A stretch of DNA of 64,000 bases from Mesocentrotus franciscanus (GCA_037976565.1 CP137667.1:4178299-4242298); one strand, 5' to 3'. Positions 10,421 to 22,954 are shown, numbered from the stretch's first letter. Numbers and translations: made by a program. The notes: generated by a model not told the origin, from the letters alone.

Positions 10421-12908
10421 TCGCGCACTGTGAATTTAGTACATGATTTCATCACCTGATCTCAAAAATTGGTCACGTGACTGACGCGGAAAGCACCGTC
10501 GTGTAAAATCGAAAGTACTGCCGCGAAGGGAACGGACGTGAGCTGCGCAACGTCTCCACGCTCCAGTACCTCGTAGTAGCCGACGTCCGGTGCATAAATC
10601 GAAGGCTCGCTATTCAACGACGGAGACGACGTGACGCATGCGCATTTCCTTAAAATGACGTCATCACGTAGCAGTCCACTATGTCGACGTGCAAATCTAA
10701 AGGTTCCTAATGAAAAAGGTTAGAGAGTTGAGAGAGAAAGGCCATCTAGCGTGTATACCATGGTCTATCCCCAGAGTGATAAAGTACAAAGAAGGTGGTA
10801 AAGACAGTCCAGGCAGATTGAAAACTATTAGATAGATGATATTACGTTGCAACTTTCTTTTTCGATTGAACTGAACAGGGCCAAGATTGGGGAGAATTTC
10901 CTTATTTTCATTTAAATTATGTCAAACGATTGGCTTATTGCCCTCACAAGTGTGTGGTTCAGTTCATTGGTGTCTGTATTATTCATATTTCGTTTCAAGA
11001 TTTCCAGTATATACCTAACATGCATAATTATGTAAACATTTAATCAAAGGAAAATATTATAATGGGTAAATCTTTTCAGATAAAACTCTATTCACTAAAC
11101 ATAAGGGGTTTGGGGGATAAAGTAAAGAGGAGGTGCGTTTTTGATTTTCTAAGAAGACAACCGTATGATGTTTATTTGCTTCAAGAAACACACAGTTGTA
11201 ACAACTCTCAGAGGATATGGTCAGCGGAATGGGGATATGATGCCATATTTAGTCACGGGAGATCCGAAACTGCTGGAGTGTGTATGTTGATCAAGCTAAA
11301 TTCAAATTTTAAGGTGCACTCTGTTCATCGAGACAATAGAGGTCGTAGAAAAAGAAATGTACTGTTGAAAATACAGTGCAAGATCCAAAGTTGATATTTA
11401 GAGAAGCCTTTGATTTAATTGACATTTGGCGTGTACAAAACCCATCAAAGTTACAATTTACATGGCGGTCAAAGGTAGCCAGAAGTAGAATTTACTATTA
11501 TTTTATTATATCTAGTATTCAGAACTCTAAAAAAGATGACACATTCATAGTTGAACCATCTAAAAATTTTAATGAGGACAAAAAATATTTATCAGAAACT
11601 GTATCAAAGCAATAACAATTCCCCCAAAAGGAATTATTGATTCATTGAATAAGCTGGAATTGCGGTCATTAGACAATGAATCTCCTTCTCGTTGTGAAAG
11701 GGGTCATAACTGAAGAAGAATGCTATAAAGCAGTCAAAGACTTGCCATCGGATAAAACACCTGGCACAGATGGGCTACCTGATAATTTCTATAAATAATT
11801 TTGGGTTGATGTACAAAAGATTCTTTGTAGACTGTTCAACTCGTGATATCAGCAAGGAGAACTCTGCTCTTCAATGAGAAGAGGAGTGATTACTCTTCTC
11901 CCCCCAAAAGATAAAAATACCTTGAGTTTAAAAAATTGGCGACCCATATCACTTCTAAACACGGACTACAAAATGTGGGCAAAAGTTCTAGTCAACAGAG
12001 TAAAACGGGTTCTCCATAGATGGAGACCAAAAATCGATATATTGGTGAAAACATACACCTTTTCATTGATATGATACATCATTGTAGGCAAAATGGTTTG
12101 AAAGGCCTAACCTTATCTATTGACTTCGAATTTATTTCATGGGTTTACTGCTATACAAACATATTAACAGTTGTGTAATAAATAAGTGGTATTCATTACA
12201 AGCTTTTGATTTACAGAGAGGTGTAAGACAAGGCTGCCCTCTATCGCCTTACCTTTTCCTTATTGGAGCCGAATTGCGTGGATTGATGATTCGGCAAGAT
12301 AGATTTATTAAAGGTAAATGATGGCGAATTACGAGTCAGTCGGTATGCTGATGATACTGTCATCTACTTACAAGCTGGAGAGTTAAAGTTTAGAACAGCA
12401 ATTTACATTTTGTCTTCTTTCACCCAAATCTCTGATCTGAGATTAAATGTTGAAAAGAGTAACATTAACTTGTGATCATTTGAAGGAATGCTATGTGAAG
12501 ATATACAATTTAACTGGATTTCAGATAGTATTTGCTATCTTGGTGTAACTATTCCAGTGGATGTGTCTTTTAACACATATGATCTTAACTTTAAAAAACT
12601 GCCGTAATTAAGTCTTTGATTGTTCAAAAATGTGTGTATTCATTTAAAACCGCCAGATACATTTTTTGATCAACTCCAAAAAGTTTTATTTAATTTCATA
12701 TGGTCTTGCAAAAGAGACAAAATTAAAAGAACTGTTATGTATAATACGTATGAAGAAGGTGGATTATAAATAATAAATAAAAGTCACTCAAAATTGCTAA
12801 AATAAAAACAGTCATGGATGTAAATAATGAAGGGACATGTAAATTACTTGATGATGTCTTCCTAAAGAAATATGGTGGAAAGAAGATTTTCGATGGAAAC
12901 GGCTCGGT

Positions 12909-13155
12909 GTAAAAATGTCAGAGGAAAAAATGTCAGAGGTAAAAATGTCAGAGGTAAAAATGTCAGAGGAAAAAATGTCAGAGGTAAAAACGTCAGAGGA
13001 AAAATGTCAGAGGTAAAAATGTCAGAGGTAAAAATGTCAGAGGAAAAAATGTCAGAGGTAAAAATATCAGAGGAAAAAATGTCAGAGGTAAAAATGTCAG
13101 AGGTAAAAATGTCAGAGGTAAAAATGTTAGAGGTAAAAATGTTAGAGGTAAAATA
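12909..13155 (+). repeat. Left 15-bp tandem array of the TU-like element
   Basis: About 16 units of GTAAAAATGTCAGAG with T/A variation at the second position (GAAAAAATGTCAGAG). The outermost units carry C/T changes (AACGTCAG, ATGTTAG). The unit is 15 bp, so one frame stays open. Confidence 0.9.
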
Positions 13156-13550
13156 TATTTTAAAAAAGCATGTTACAGGTTGAATATTGGTAATATTTGT
13201 ATATTAGGCTTATCGAAAAGATATAACGAAGGATTCTCTGGAGTCATTAATTTCAGCGCTGCGTTATTTTCTTCTTTCTTTAACCTTTATTTACCTTTCT
13301 GCCCGAAATTGTGACTTTTTGCCCGATTATTGCCGAGGGGAGACGGGGGTGTATCCTTCTTTTGGGGGCATAGTGACCCGGCTGCCTCCCCCTCAAGAGG
13401 ATTAGATATCACGCTGTGAGTCCTCCGCCCTCCCCCCTCTTCACCGTCCCTTTTGAAGATTGATGGACATTTTAAAACGTGGCAATGACTACTATAAAAT
13501 GCAATTTCCTACAAATGCATATTTCCAACAATTTCACTTTCTTGTGGGCT

Positions 13551-14090
13551 TGATACTTTGATACAAAGCAGAAAGCCGCCCATGTTACATCTAATGCTAA
13601 CCGCACCATCACATTCCAGAGAAGCGCGCGCTTGCAAAAGAGTTGATCGTCGATCACTATTGCGGTACAAATAGTCTGGGAGAACATCAATAAGCAGCTT
13701 TGATACTCTGATACAAAGCAGAAAGCCGCCAATGTTACATCAAATGCTAACCGCACCATCACATTCCAGAGAAGCGCGCGCTTGCAAAAGAGTTGATCGT
13801 CGATCACTATTGCGGTACAAATAGTCTGGGAGAACATCAATAAGCAGCTTTGATACTCTGATACAAAGCAGAAAGCCGCCAATGTTACATCAAATGCTAA
13901 CCGCACCATCACATTCCAGAGAAGCGCATGCTTGCAAAAGAGTTGATCGTCGATCACTATTGCGGTACAAATAGTCTGGGAGAACATCAATAAGCAGCTT
14001 TGATACTCTGATACAAAGCAGAAAGCCGCCAATGTTACATCAAATGCTAACCGCACCATCACATTCCAGATAAGCGCGCGCTCTGCAGAG
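13551..14090. repeat. 150-bp tandem repeat, 3.5 copies
   Basis: Units start near 13561, 13711, 13861 and 14011 (ATACAAAGCAGAAAGCCGCC) with exact 150-base spacing and very few differences, so they were recently amplified. The last unit stops after about 80 bases. Because 150 is divisible by three, the minus strand has a 234-codon open frame (13472-14176) with a repeated 50-residue, Cys-rich hydrophobic unit. I see no family match and regard coding as unproven. Confidence 0.85.
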
Positions 14091-15055
14091 GTTCTGTTTA
14101 AGCTACATCGTTCTATAATTATTTGCTGTGAGAGATCAAACTCTGAAATTGACAAATATTTATTCATGAGCAACATATCAGAAACATAGTTTTACTGTCC
14201 ACATTTAGAGCATCATGATTCATGATACTGCTTGTATACATGATAATATTGTTTGAAGGATATTTGGTGCAGGATTTATAAAAAGGTGTGCTGGCATACA
14301 CTGTATACGACAGTTTCCAGTAGGTACATATTTGTACAGGTCTACACATTAAACAAAATGCATCATGAATTTGACAGGAAAAAAAAGGTGAAATTGAGGG
14401 ACTTATACTGTATTTCTCCCACGTTTCTTAATCACAAACATTATTTTTTTTTTAAATATAAAGTTACACAGTGTTATGGTCAAAAGCACGTGACAAAATA
14501 CCTGGGTAGATATGTCTCAACGTTTACCACTTGTAGACCTACTATCTGAAATTCTTCAAGCGAAGCTTTGATATTGTTTGTTAAACTTGTGTAATAAAGT
14601 ATTGATGAGGGGGACAAAGCATCCGTGTCTTTTTATTAATGTTTTCTTGTCATAACAGTCTTTGCTGGGATGGACATGAAAATGGGTCTAATTACTGAAT
14701 TTATGGAACTTCTGTGCGATCTTTATAACTGATTCCCTGTTTTATCTCATTCAATCTTAATATTCTATGTACTTAGGCCTACTTCCTCAAAACCAAATAA
14801 ACATTAAAACATCAACCAATTTAAAATATCAAAAAATGATAGAAATTAATATATGCAAACCTGATCACAAAATATAAGTTTCAAATTTATTTTCCACATT
14901 GTATTATCCTCAGGACATGTACGAAGTACAAAACACAGTCATTTATAAAATATAATAGACTAGCCCAGTAGCTTACGTCTCGACATTTTGTGTGATAAAG
15001 TGCTGAGATATTATGATGGCACCAATTTGTACCCCTACATTTTGTTTTGTACCTG

Positions 15056-15325
15056 ACATTTTTTTGGTATCTCTGACATTTTTATCTCCGACATTTTTAC
15101 CTCTGACATTTTTACCTCTGACATTTTTTTCTCTGACATTTTTACCTCTGACATTTTTTCCTCTGACATTTTTACCTCTGACATTTTACCTCTGACATTT
15201 TTACCTCTGACATTTTACCTCTGACATTTTTACCTCTGACATTTTTTCCTCTGACATTTTTACCTCTGACATTTTTTCCTCTGACATGTTTACCTCTGAC
15301 ATTTTTACCTCTGACATTTTTACCT
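15056..15325 (-). repeat. Right 15-bp tandem array of the TU-like element
   Basis: About 18 units of CTGACATTTTTACCT, the reverse complement of the left array, including matching T/A variants (TTTTTTCCT) and two shortened units. The two arrays could pair into a long imperfect stem. Confidence 0.9.
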
Positions 15326-16419
15326 GGCACCATGGAAACTTCCAATCGAAAGATATCAAATATCCATTATTAAATATGTGTTGGAAACATGTTCTCTCAG
15401 CTTGGTCGAAGTATAAGTACTACAACCCTGTTAGATTTAAAGAAAATTGATTTCAACCATTGTGTAATAATACATTCATAACAATTGATAAAAGGTTATC
15501 TTTTATTAAAAAAATGGGTTGAGACTGGAATACTTTATTTGAAAGATCTTCTGAGTGAAAATGGTAGTTTTATATCATTCACTGAGTTCTGTTGTAGGAA
15601 CAACGTGAGATCAATACTTTTTTTTAGAATATTGTGCTACTGTATCCGCTATTCCTGCAAGATGGAGACAAAAATCTGAAAGAGAACACACTTGTAGAAA
15701 CAGAGGTGGCCTTAGATATGAAAATTAATAACTTTTATGGTATAAGAAAATGACAACATTTTGCTTTTCTCTGTTTGTGAAAGAATTATGTTCAAAAACA
15801 GATAACACAAAACAGTTAGAAAAATGGAAACTGGATCTGACTTCACAAGCACAAATTTCTCTACCGCTTGAAATTACATTACAGTGGCAACATCGTTTCA
15901 CAAAGCCACTTCTGATTTTTTTAGACTCTATATTACGACAATTTCAATTTCAATTCTTCCATCGAAGGATTTCTTCAAATTAATATTTGCACCGTATTGG
16001 TATATAAAGTACACCAATATGCAATTTTTGTCAAACAGATATGTAAACGTTAATTCATTTGTTCTATACGTGTCCTGTTGTAAAAACATTCTGGAAATAT
16101 ATCAGTAATTGGCTTCGTTATGTATGGTAAACGCTCTATTTTTTCGAAATAAATGCAAAGAAAATAACTTAAGATTTATACAGTTCAAGTTCAAAATTAT
16201 TTATTTAGTAAAAAAAAATTGAAAGGGTTATTGCCACAAGACAAGTAAAAAAGCTGAAACAAACGTTGAAATGGCAAAACATAACACATTTGTAATATTG
16301 TTATCAATGTTATTTTCGCTGTATTCTACACGCTATATTTCATTTCATAATGTACCACTCATTATACTATATTTTTGTTATATTTTTGTTATATTAATGT
16401 TAATTGGAGCCGGTACTTG

Positions 16420-17535
16420 TCTTTTTATATATCAATGACCTTTCACTTGTAATAAATAAATGTAAAATTTCATTGTTTGCGGATGATACATGCATCTATT
16501 ATTCCTCAAAAAAATTGGTGAAATTCAACAAAGTATTAATGAAGATTTAGGGCAATTATTTAGACGGTTACAATCCAAAAAACTGATATTGAATTTTGAC
16601 AAATGTGAACTTTTATTAATGGGCACTAGAAGAAAACTGAAAGTATTGAATGATAATATTCCTTTCACAGTTATGATTGGTGGTAGCCAAGAAAAAGAGT
16701 TCAAACTTGTAAATACTTAGGTGTTATACTTGATGAACATCTTGACTGGAAGGCACACATCGGATATGTTAAAAGAAACCACGGAATAACCTCTATTTGT
16801 TGAAACGGATAAGGCCATTTATTTCAAAAGACTTGGCTTTATTATTTTATAAAAGTAATATGCAAAGCTATTTTAATTATTGTTCTCTTGTATGGAGTAA
16901 CACTGGCAAGACTAACATGCAGACATTACAGTTATTACAAAATAGGTCACTCCGTGTTGTACTACGTGTTGGTTATATGTATTCTAGCCAATTGATTCAC
17001 TTAAATTCGATAAATTAGAAGTTCGATTTTGTAAACACCTTGCTCATCTAATGTTTAAAGTTGTGAAAATAGAGTTGCCACTTAAAACTAGTTACATTTA
17101 TATGCAATTTATAACTCAGACATTTAATTACCGTCTCAGGGTTGGTGATTTTCCATACCTCGCATACAAACAAATTATGGAAAAAGATGTCTCAGATATA
17201 GGGGATCCAAATTATGGAATGTAATCGGGAAATCCTCATCTGTATACACACTCACAGCTAAACAATTTAAGAATTATATTATCTACCTTGACTGGAAACA
17301 TATTCTTACCCAAATGTACCCATACTGAGTTTTCTTGTATATCTTATGGATTAAATTAATTAATTTGTTTATTTACTTATCTCTTGTATGTTTCATGTAT
17401 TTAATTGCTTATTTATTTGCTTGTTTGTTGATATGATTTGTAACTGTTTTTAGATGTGTGTGGACCCCTTTGAAAACCAACTTAAGTTGAAAGGGTAATC
17501 CACCCCACATGTGGAAATAAATAGATTTTAAAAAA
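16420..17535 (+). mobile_element. CR1/Jockey-like LINE, 3' part of reverse transcriptase to 3' end
   Basis: Translations show ISLFADDTCIYYSSKK (FADD catalytic box), then QLFRRLQSKKLILNF and KCELLLMGTRRK. KYLGVILDEHLDWKAHI follows after a frameshift. MLKRIRPFISKDLALLFYKS and YCSLVWSNTGKTN match the thumb region. The tail gives FNYRLRVGDFPYL. It ends near 17530 with ATGTGGAAATAAATAG, like the tails at 39575 and 60335. Several frameshifts and the lack of a 5' part show a dead, 5'-truncated copy. Confidence 0.8.
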
Positions 17536-18264
17536 AGGTTCTCCACAAACTGCCTTTTTAATATGTACTGTGATTTGAAGAAATAAACTTGTAATTACAA
17601 AAAAGTAAAAGAAGAGTCCTTGGTTTTATACTTGTATCATACAAAAGTATAATCAGCCAAAGGATTATTCCGAACTTACATTGCTAACTATGATAATTAT
17701 TAAAAAAATGTTTTTCTCAGAACTTGGATTTATGGATGTGGTATCTTAAGTTTTGGAACCGAGCTCTTGTATATTTTGAGTAGTGCCAAAGGAAAAAGCT
17801 CTGAGGAAAAAAAAAACAGAAATCAATTATATTTTTGTACTCGAAAAGTGGGAGAGTTATCCGCAAGTATGTCATATAAATCCACTGACGAAACTACTAA
17901 ATTGAGATTTGCGTAGACCTAGCGATCTCATATTTTAAACATTTGTAACATTTTTGTTAATGTTCCGATTTATTTCAAACTTTCGCCATTCTGTTTAACT
18001 TAATTCCTGCTTTCATACAAATGAACGTTTTACAAGGGTTTGACTGCCATTTAAACTATTTTTTTTCCTTTTCAGGGTGAGGGGGCAGCGGCAGAAATAC
18101 TATAGTCTAGTACATATGTGAATGAGTTTCATACTATACATGCAAGAAATACAAAACTTTATTATCAGTTTTCGTGGCGCAGAATGTTTTCAGATGTCGT
18201 AATCCCATATACTTGCGTGTATTAAGGTGTGGACTACACATGTCAGAGTTGTAGTGAACATCTA
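17536..18264. other. No gene recognised
   Basis: AT-rich sequence. Short homopolymers, with no repeat arms or coding motifs that I can place. Confidence 0.4.
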
Positions 18265-18610
18265 AACAAAAAGGACAAAAAGTCACTGTGGGCTTTGAAT
18301 GTGTTTGCATTACTGATGGTCATAGGTTTAAGCTATGCCAATGATTGATGGGCCAACAATAAGGTCTTGAACTTACAACAAATTAAATTATATTGTAGCA
18401 AGAAATTGCAAAAAGAAAGAAGAATTTGTTTCTTTCTTAAATATTTCAAACTTAAACTTTCTTAAGCACACAAGTCTATGGTGATTGACGTGATTGACAA
18501 GTGATTGACATCACTGATTTTTTTTTGGTTGAAAAATCTAGGTAGTTTAAATCCCGATGTAAATCGCGATTTAAATCAAGGTCATCAAAATCGCTTCAAC
18601 CCCGGCTAAT
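18265..18610 (+). repeat. Third copy of the tail of the GPCR-fragment repeat
   Basis: This matches 35600-35830 and 36540-36780: a phrase like GTCACTGTGGGCTTTGAATG, then ATGTTTGCATTACTGATG-type, then TATTTCAAAC and the palindromic GATTTAAATC tail. No GPCR-like codons precede it here, so the repeated unit is larger than the coding part. Confidence 0.55.
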
Positions 18611-18649
18611 ATTGTTTGGATAATTATTTTTTTAATCATTATTATCATT

Positions 18650-21460
18650 ATCATTAAAGTAGCTATGCGAAGATTTAAACCAGAACGTCAATGACGTAGC
18701 GCTCATCCGCATCTCGCAACAACAAATATCGTAAATTTTATGTGGTACACTTTTGAACTGGTCAAAAAATAAAAATTTGATGCCCTGGAGGGGACATAAT
18801 TTCATTTAGCTGTACAAGATTAAATAGAAACTAAAGGAAATGGAATGAAAATTGGTTTAAAAATATATAGTTTTATGACAAGGAGGACTCGAACTTAGTA
18901 AGAGATAAATGTAATACATCACTGCCTACAGTACTCAATTAACAATAAATACATGCAATGTACATGGGGTCATGTACTAGCACACAAGTCACTAGCTGAC
19001 ACTGCACTGTTGACTCAGATCAGCTAGACTGGAATGCCCCATTCGCAAAACGGAGGTGTGGGGTAAACCGACTGAAAAGCAACACAAATCTGTTAAAAAT
19101 CGACCACCATTTCTCTAAATTTATATTCGCTAGTACATTTATCATTTCTTGATATTTCCTATCATTTATAAAATTGTTATATTTTTGCCAGTTTGGGCCA
19201 CCAGCATAAACAATAACTGTGAGCATTGTTCTACCATGGACCCTACTACCATAGTTCTACTTATCCAAGGGGGGGGGGGGTAGTGTGATTGCCATGCCTA
19301 GGCCTATCCTGGCCTTGCGCTAGTAGCGCCCGGGAGTAGCGCTAAAATGCAAAATGCGTTCTGAACATTTAATTTTCAACCTCTCTTTTCTCCTCTTTTT
19401 AATCCACAAATCAAGTGTTTTCTGTGAGGGATCAAATTTGCAAATAATCATCCTAATAATTATTTTGCACAAAACTTTAAAAATGAAATGAAGGAGAAGA
19501 AGCATTTTTTGTTATTTTTGGAATAAATTTGAATAAATTACCATAATTAATCAATGGAGCAAAATCTCAAAATTCTGTGTAGAATTTTGGTAAACCAAAT
19601 TTAGCTCTACCAGATAAAGCAAACCAAATCAAAACCGGTCAAGAAATGAGGGAGAAGAAGCAATTTTTGTTTTTTTCTGGAATAAATTTTGCATAAATTA
19701 CCATAATTAATTAATGGAGAAAAAATTCAAAATTCTGCGTAGAGGTAGAGTGTGCGGCCGTGAGATGGCACAACAACGTATCTACACAAAACGTCTTTTG
19801 GAGATAATCGAGTTTGAAGTTCTGATGGAGGACAGTTCTTCTAGTTTTTGTGTTTGATATCTGATATTCTGCATGATAATGAGCAACGATGTTAAAGGTA
19901 TAGACCAGTTTTGGAAACGCCGCTCTCTCAAAAAAATGAAATGGAAGCTCTCATTACCAATCATGTGAAAGAATATGTTTTGACTAATACGTGATGATAC
20001 AAATTTTGCCGGGAAAGTCGGGAAACTGCCTACGAATTGATATGTTTGGTAAATTATTATATCTATTGGGACCAAATAGATATCGCGCACGTGGTCGCGT
20101 AGTCCAATATACATCTTTCTGTGTACAGTGCTTGTAACTTTACCAAGACTGGGCCAAATATCTTATCATTTTGATGATTCCAGAACCTTGCAGTACACAC
20201 CAATACTTATATGCTAGATGATCAACCTTTTCTGATCGATTCCACAACGTTTCTTTCACAATGCAATCGTATGACCAGAACTGGTCTTTCTCTTTAATAA
20301 CATATTCACACCAAAATGTTCCTACTTAATCCCTTAAATTACGATTTATTTACATAAGTGTAAAAGATACGTTGTATTGCCGCGTGTACGGTGCCAAAGG
20401 GTTGATCTGGCAAAACAACGTATGTTCTAGAATCAATTTATTTGAGATGGCAAAACAACGTATTCCCATGTGTTTGATATCTGATATTCTGCATGATAAT
20501 GACCAACGATGTCAATAACATAATTATTCAGACTAAAATGTCCTACTTAATCCCTTAAATTACGATTTATTTACATAAGTGTAAAAGATACGTTGTTTTG
20601 CCATCTCAACCACGAACGCGCGTTGAGAAGGAGACCACTTACGTTGTTCTGCCAGCAAAACGAGAGGGTTTTTGTCAGGGAAGAGGGGTAAAATCTCGGT
20701 AACGGGGCAATTTCTAGTTCCAGGAATTGTTGAGTAGTTAAAGGACCCCGAAACAGCTCGGAATCTGCAAAAAAGTGAATTTGCCAAAAATTCGACTTAC
20801 GTTGTTTTGCCATCTCACGACCGTGTACCAAAGTTAGCTCTATGATATAAAGCAAATCAAATCAAAATCGGTCACAATATGAAGGAGAAGAAGCATTTTT
20901 TGTGATTTGTTTTATTATTTTGGAATAAATTTGCATAAAGTACAATAAATAATCAATGGAGCAAAATCTCAAAATTCTGTGTAGAAGTTTAGTGTTCCAA
21001 ATTTAGCTCTACCAGATAAGGCAAACCAAATCAAAATCGGTCAAGAAATGAGGGAGAAGAAGCAATTTTTGTTATTTTTGGAATAAATTTGCATAAATTA
21101 CCATAATTAATTAATGGAGAACAATTTTAAAATTCTGTGTAGAATTTTAGTGTAAGAAAGTTAGCTCTACCAGATAAACCAAACCAAATCAAAATCGGTT
21201 GAGAAATGAAGGAGAAGAAGCATTTTTTGTGATTTCGAATAAATTTGCATAAATTAGCATAGATAATGAATTTCACGATTCTGTGTAGAAGTTTTAAATC
21301 CCCCTCCTAGCCCTATCATATGAAACAATCAGAATCAAAATCGGTTGAAAAATAACTAAGAAGAAGCATTTTGAAAACTGTGGACGGACGGACGGACGAC
21401 GGACGCCACGCCATGGCATAAGCTCATCGGGCCCTTCGGGCCAGATGAGCTAAAAATAAT
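18650..21460 (+). mobile_element. Pearl/Helitron-like satellite-bearing element
   Basis: The core is a ~170-bp tandem repeat (19350-19750 and 20826-21370) with phrases TTAGCTCTACCAGATAA, AATCAAAATCGGT and GGAGAAGAAGCATTTTTTGT. It is followed by a GGAC/GGACG microsatellite (21381-21405) and a strong hairpin, GCTCATCGGGCCC and GGGCCAGATGAGC, ending TAAAAA (21420-21455). Core satellite plus ACGG microsatellite plus end hairpin is the plan of the bivalve pearl family, later linked to Helitrons. The left boundary is approximate. No Rep/helicase is present. Confidence 0.6.
19755..20823. mobile_element. ~1.07-kb inverted-repeat element inserted in the satellite core
   Basis: The ends are CGGCCGTGAGATGGCACAAC and, inverted, CGGTCGTGAGATGGCAAAAC. 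The satellite unit is interrupted at 19750 and resumes at 20826. The terminal motif GAGATGGCAAAACAACGTA recurs inside at about 20408, 20445 and (inverted) 20360, 20588, 20640 and 20800. Two internal blocks are also duplicated (19846-19886 with 20473-20513; 20322-20382 with 20543-20602). The target duplication is unclear (perhaps TGT). Minus-strand frames starting MAK/MAN inside it follow from the motif and are not taken as genes. Confidence 0.65.
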
Positions 21461-22609
21461 AATAATGTTGGCATCATTGCAAAGGGAACGTTGCAATCTT
21501 CCTAATAATACATATTTACTTTTCCAGATTTGTTACAGAATTGACTAATCTGCTATCAAAAGTCATGAATTGCTACCCGTTTTTCCGCCCTCGATCAGCC
21601 CACTATTTGCTGGTACGATTTGTGACGATGCAAGTTGGGCTAATGCGAAGCCCCCCTCACTGCACTGTTATCTGCATGCATTGTGTATGTGTAAATGTCA
21701 CTCGAATGCTAAGTATCTCATCACAATGTCCGATCTTGAGGAGGAAGTCCTACTTGATTTAGACATCGAAATTGATAAAAACAGCTTCACAGCAAGTGAC
21801 AGTCATAGTGATGATAATGGGGAGTAGGTGAGATAGAAGGAAGAGGAGGACTAAGAGAAGAAGAAGACGACGTTGATGGTGCAGCTGTGGGGCAAGTCAT
21901 AGCCTATCTGCACGAACCTGGGTCACGGGCGCGGGCGGGTGGGCGCTGGAGACGGGCTCGGCTTGGCTGTGAAAGCAGGGGTCGGTAAAAGTACTGTGAA
22001 CTAGACCCATACTGGGTTATATATTTTGTAATTTTTTGGAAAGTTTAAGATCATTCTTCGCTAATTTCAAGCAGATTAAATCAAAGACGGATCAATGCGA
22101 AATTCAAACCTGCAAATATTAATTACATTTAGATCTACATCGGAAATGGACCTGCACCGCATCATTATGATTTTCAGTTTCAGAATTGATAACAGAAGCG
22201 ATTTAACTACATAGAAAATTATCATCATAATCATCATCATCATACGATGACATCTCAACAAATAACAAAAAATAATAAGATATTTGGAATAATAAAATGC
22301 TTACATTATAGAAATTTCATAATAAGCAATGTTTTAGTTTAATTACCCGAATTCGAGAGATTTTTAGTCCACTTTTCCTATGCAACTTGTACGTGTAAAC
22401 TCTGTGTACGTGTGCTTCTCGCTTGCGCTCCGGCTCCCTGTCCCACGTGTGACGTCATGAATCAGGAACCGTATATTTCGCTTTCAAGCCAGGATTTGAA
22501 GTTCCGAGAAGGGTCTTGGAAAATGCTTATTGAAGTGTTTAATCAATATTTACACAACCTTAAAGCAAATGATTCGCGTTCTCAAAGATATAAGCTTTCC
22601 TTACACTGC
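21461..22609. other. Unplaced region with a small acidic open frame
   Basis: An ATG at 21727 begins MSDLEEEVLLDLDIEIDKN and runs to a stop at 21826, followed at once by GTGAGA. Acidic starts like this occur in first exons of domesticated or autonomous transposases, but no downstream exon was found. CG-rich text at 21900-21980 and TGTGACGTCATG near 22447 could be promoter-like. Nothing is firm. Confidence 0.25.
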
Positions 22610-22835
22610 AAAAACAAGGGTGTTAAATTCAACTCCATGGGTGTTAATTTTAACACTTTCCCGGTATATACTGGTGATATTTAACACCAGGGTTTGGAAT
22701 TAAACAATTCAATTCCACTCTTGGTGTTAATATTTGACAACTCCTACTGGTGTAGATTAACACCAATATCTGGAATCATAACAAATTTAATTCCACTTTT
22801 GGTGTTTATATTCTTGTTGATCCATTACAGATTTT
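22610..22835 (+). repeat. GGTGTTAA-rich MITE-like repeat
   Basis: Begins ACACTGCAAAAACAAGGGTG and carries five or more copies of GGTGTTAA-type or TTAACACC-type octamers in both orientations. This is a common small-element pattern. The other end is not clear. Confidence 0.45.
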
Positions 22836-22954
22836 TCTATGGGTTTCTAATGGTCCCACATTCCATATTCCCTATTATCGACCATTATCGACCATATACG
22901 TGACTTGTACAATTTGCCCATTTTGTGAAATTTCTTTGCACAGCTACTTTAATA

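Larger units (their letters stand above)
12901..15331. mobile_element. TU-like foldback element: inverted 15-bp tandem-repeat ends, 8-bp target duplication
   Basis: The direct repeat ATGGAAAC (12893-12900 and 15332-15339) bounds a 2431-bp insertion in LINE ORF2. The left end is GGCTCGGTGTAAAAATGTCA. The reverse complement of the right end is GGTGCCAGGTAAAAATGTCA. Inside each end is an array of a 15-bp unit (GGTAAAAATGTCAGA), in opposite orientations. The middle holds a 150-bp tandem repeat and unique sequence. Sea urchin TU elements are described as having long inverted ends built of 15-bp tandem repeats and making 8-bp target duplications (from memory), so this fits that architecture. An 8-bp duplication also fits hAT-type transposases. 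No transposase is recognisable, so it is nonautonomous. Confidence 0.83.
8801..16130 (+). mobile_element. Degenerate Tx1/L1-type LINE (ORF1 + ORF2), with nested insertions
   Basis: ORF1 starts at 8801 (MAAPNTHASTGPWLQM) with a coiled coil (KIDKLCHRLDTAESSINTL) to 9034. Its C-terminal block resumes at about 10700 as VRELREKGHLACIPW, the usual RExxRxLRxxGHxAxxPW pattern. ORF2 starts at 11062 with an APE endonuclease: LYSLNIRGL, YLLQETHS, EWGYDAIFSHG. Reverse transcriptase follows with NWRPISLLNTDYKMWAKVL, RGVRQGCPLSPYLF (12212-12253) and YADDT (12346-12360). The C-terminal part (FIKKWVETGILYLKDLLSEN, then HLFYTCPVV near 16060) lies after the 12901-15331 insertion. Many stops and frameshifts mean it is inactive. 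Order, orientation and motifs all fit one element that was later invaded by a minisatellite (9.1-10.4 kb) and a foldback transposon. Confidence 0.85.

Noticed and set aside
12909..15325. Regular short repeats resembling a CRISPR array
   Set aside because: The 15-bp units are contiguous without unique spacers, occur in inverted orientation at both ends of a transposon, and the genome is eukaryotic.
20560..20855. Overlapping minus-strand frames with MAKQR-type starts
   Set aside because: The start comes from the repeated element motif (CCATCTC... inverted); there is no family signature and no splice context.
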